From positions 1-63,957 of the forward strand of contig JAKQVC010000114.1 in assembly GCA_029571985.1 (NCBI GenBank): a stretch of DNA of 63,957 nt, written 5' to 3'. This DNA is from Bacteroidota bacterium (GTDB lineage Bacteria > Bacteroidota > Bacteroidia > Chitinophagales > BACL12). A program made the position numbers and the translations under genes. The notes beneath the pieces are model-generated. The model had not been told where the DNA came from, did not search any database, and was given only the letters and a program-made list of their open reading frames with translations. Positions 63,788 through 63,957 of this stretch are shown one piece after another (within the stretch, counting starts at the first letter, position 1; the number at the start of each line of letters is the position of its first letter).

Positions 63788-63957
63788 TTAAAATGGTGGG
63801 TCCTCCGACATGTCGATATCATCCAAATCATCCATTTTCGATTTTCGGGTAATGGTTGCTTTGTTTTCTGTAATGACATTAGCTAAAGGTGTCAGATTTT
63901 GTGGGGTATACATTTCATCCAAATCCACAAATTTGATGTATTTGTCGATGAAACGAA
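63788..63957 (-). CDS. dnaB: 3' end of a gene, probably replicative DNA helicase DnaB (partial)
   Basis: The last 55 codons of a leftward gene that runs off the right edge. The visible end has RFIDKYIKFVDLDEMYTP, which resembles the C-terminus of DnaB just after the RecA-like core (VRLRF-x-x-x-(A/I)-KF-x-x-L). The tail is acidic and ends DLDDIDMSEDPPF, like the acidic tips of SSB-type proteins. With so little sequence, the call is moderate. SSB itself is less likely because the preceding residues do not fit an OB fold end. Confidence 0.55.
   Translation of the reverse strand, partial: RFIDKYIKFVDLDEMYTPQNLTPLANVITENKATITRKSKMDDLDDIDMSEDPPF

Overview
The window comes from a bacterium of the phylum Bacteroidota, probably from the Chitinophagales/Saprospirales/Sphingobacteriia side. 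The signs are: several secreted proteins ending in a type IX secretion (T9SS) type A sorting domain; TonB-dependent outer-membrane proteins with an N-terminal carboxypeptidase-regulatory-like domain; promoters of the Bacteroidota form TTTG-N19-21-TAnnTTTG with very short leaders; and few Shine-Dalgarno sequences. It is ordinary chromosome: housekeeping genes mixed with secreted or surface proteins of unknown role. No prophage, transposase, rRNA operon or CRISPR-cas locus is visible.

Layout. 1-7.3 kb: TonB-type barrel with an AraC regulator, a 484-residue protein of unknown function and small secreted proteins. 7.3-9.2 kb: UbiA-family prenyltransferase, ruvX and def in one leftward operon. 9.2-11.9 kb: a four-helix-bundle (23S intervening-sequence-protein type) gene flanked by octamer repeats, then polX. 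12-17.6 kb: unknown secreted proteins and the remains of decayed T9SS cargo genes. 17.6-24.6 kb: a TetR-controlled tripartite ABC exporter operon (TetR, TolC, HlyD, two ATPases, two permeases) with a good promoter and operator. 24.7-30 kb: rpmA-rplU, tRNA-Leu(CAA), an rseP-unknown-hscB operon and a GH3-family enzyme. 30.1-34.3 kb: ogt, a T9SS protein, rlpA, a GNAT enzyme and dnaK. 34.5-37.1 kb: a compact unit for a 75-residue protein and two convergent paralogous lipoproteins. 37.2-42 kb: two tandem CRTAC1-type FG-GAP proteins. 42.3-51.3 kb: panB, M1 aminopeptidase, hydroxyacyl-CoA dehydrogenase, amidinotransferase-like hydrolase, bioD-bioA and enoyl-CoA hydratase. 51.3-63.9 kb: TonB receptor, valS, secreted nuclease-like protein, saccharopine-dehydrogenase-like enzyme, ECF sigma factor, glycosyltransferase, tgt, an LptF/G-type permease and the 3' end of a gene that is probably dnaB.

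Most unusual signal. A family of short phased arrays sits only in gaps between genes. In one class each unit is 35 bp: four octamers of form CAC-N5 followed by a fifth CAC. Units occur near the left edge, in inverted orientation upstream of the four-helix-bundle gene, and as a five-unit 47-bp tandem array downstream of it. A second, composite class (8-bp purine-rich repeats followed by five-fold 7-bp pyrimidine-rich repeats) occurs at about 3.8, 25.6 and 32.3 kb. Structurally known relatives of the four-helix-bundle protein are homopentamers, so a five-fold CAC element beside such a gene suggests a protein-repeat pair. That link is inference.
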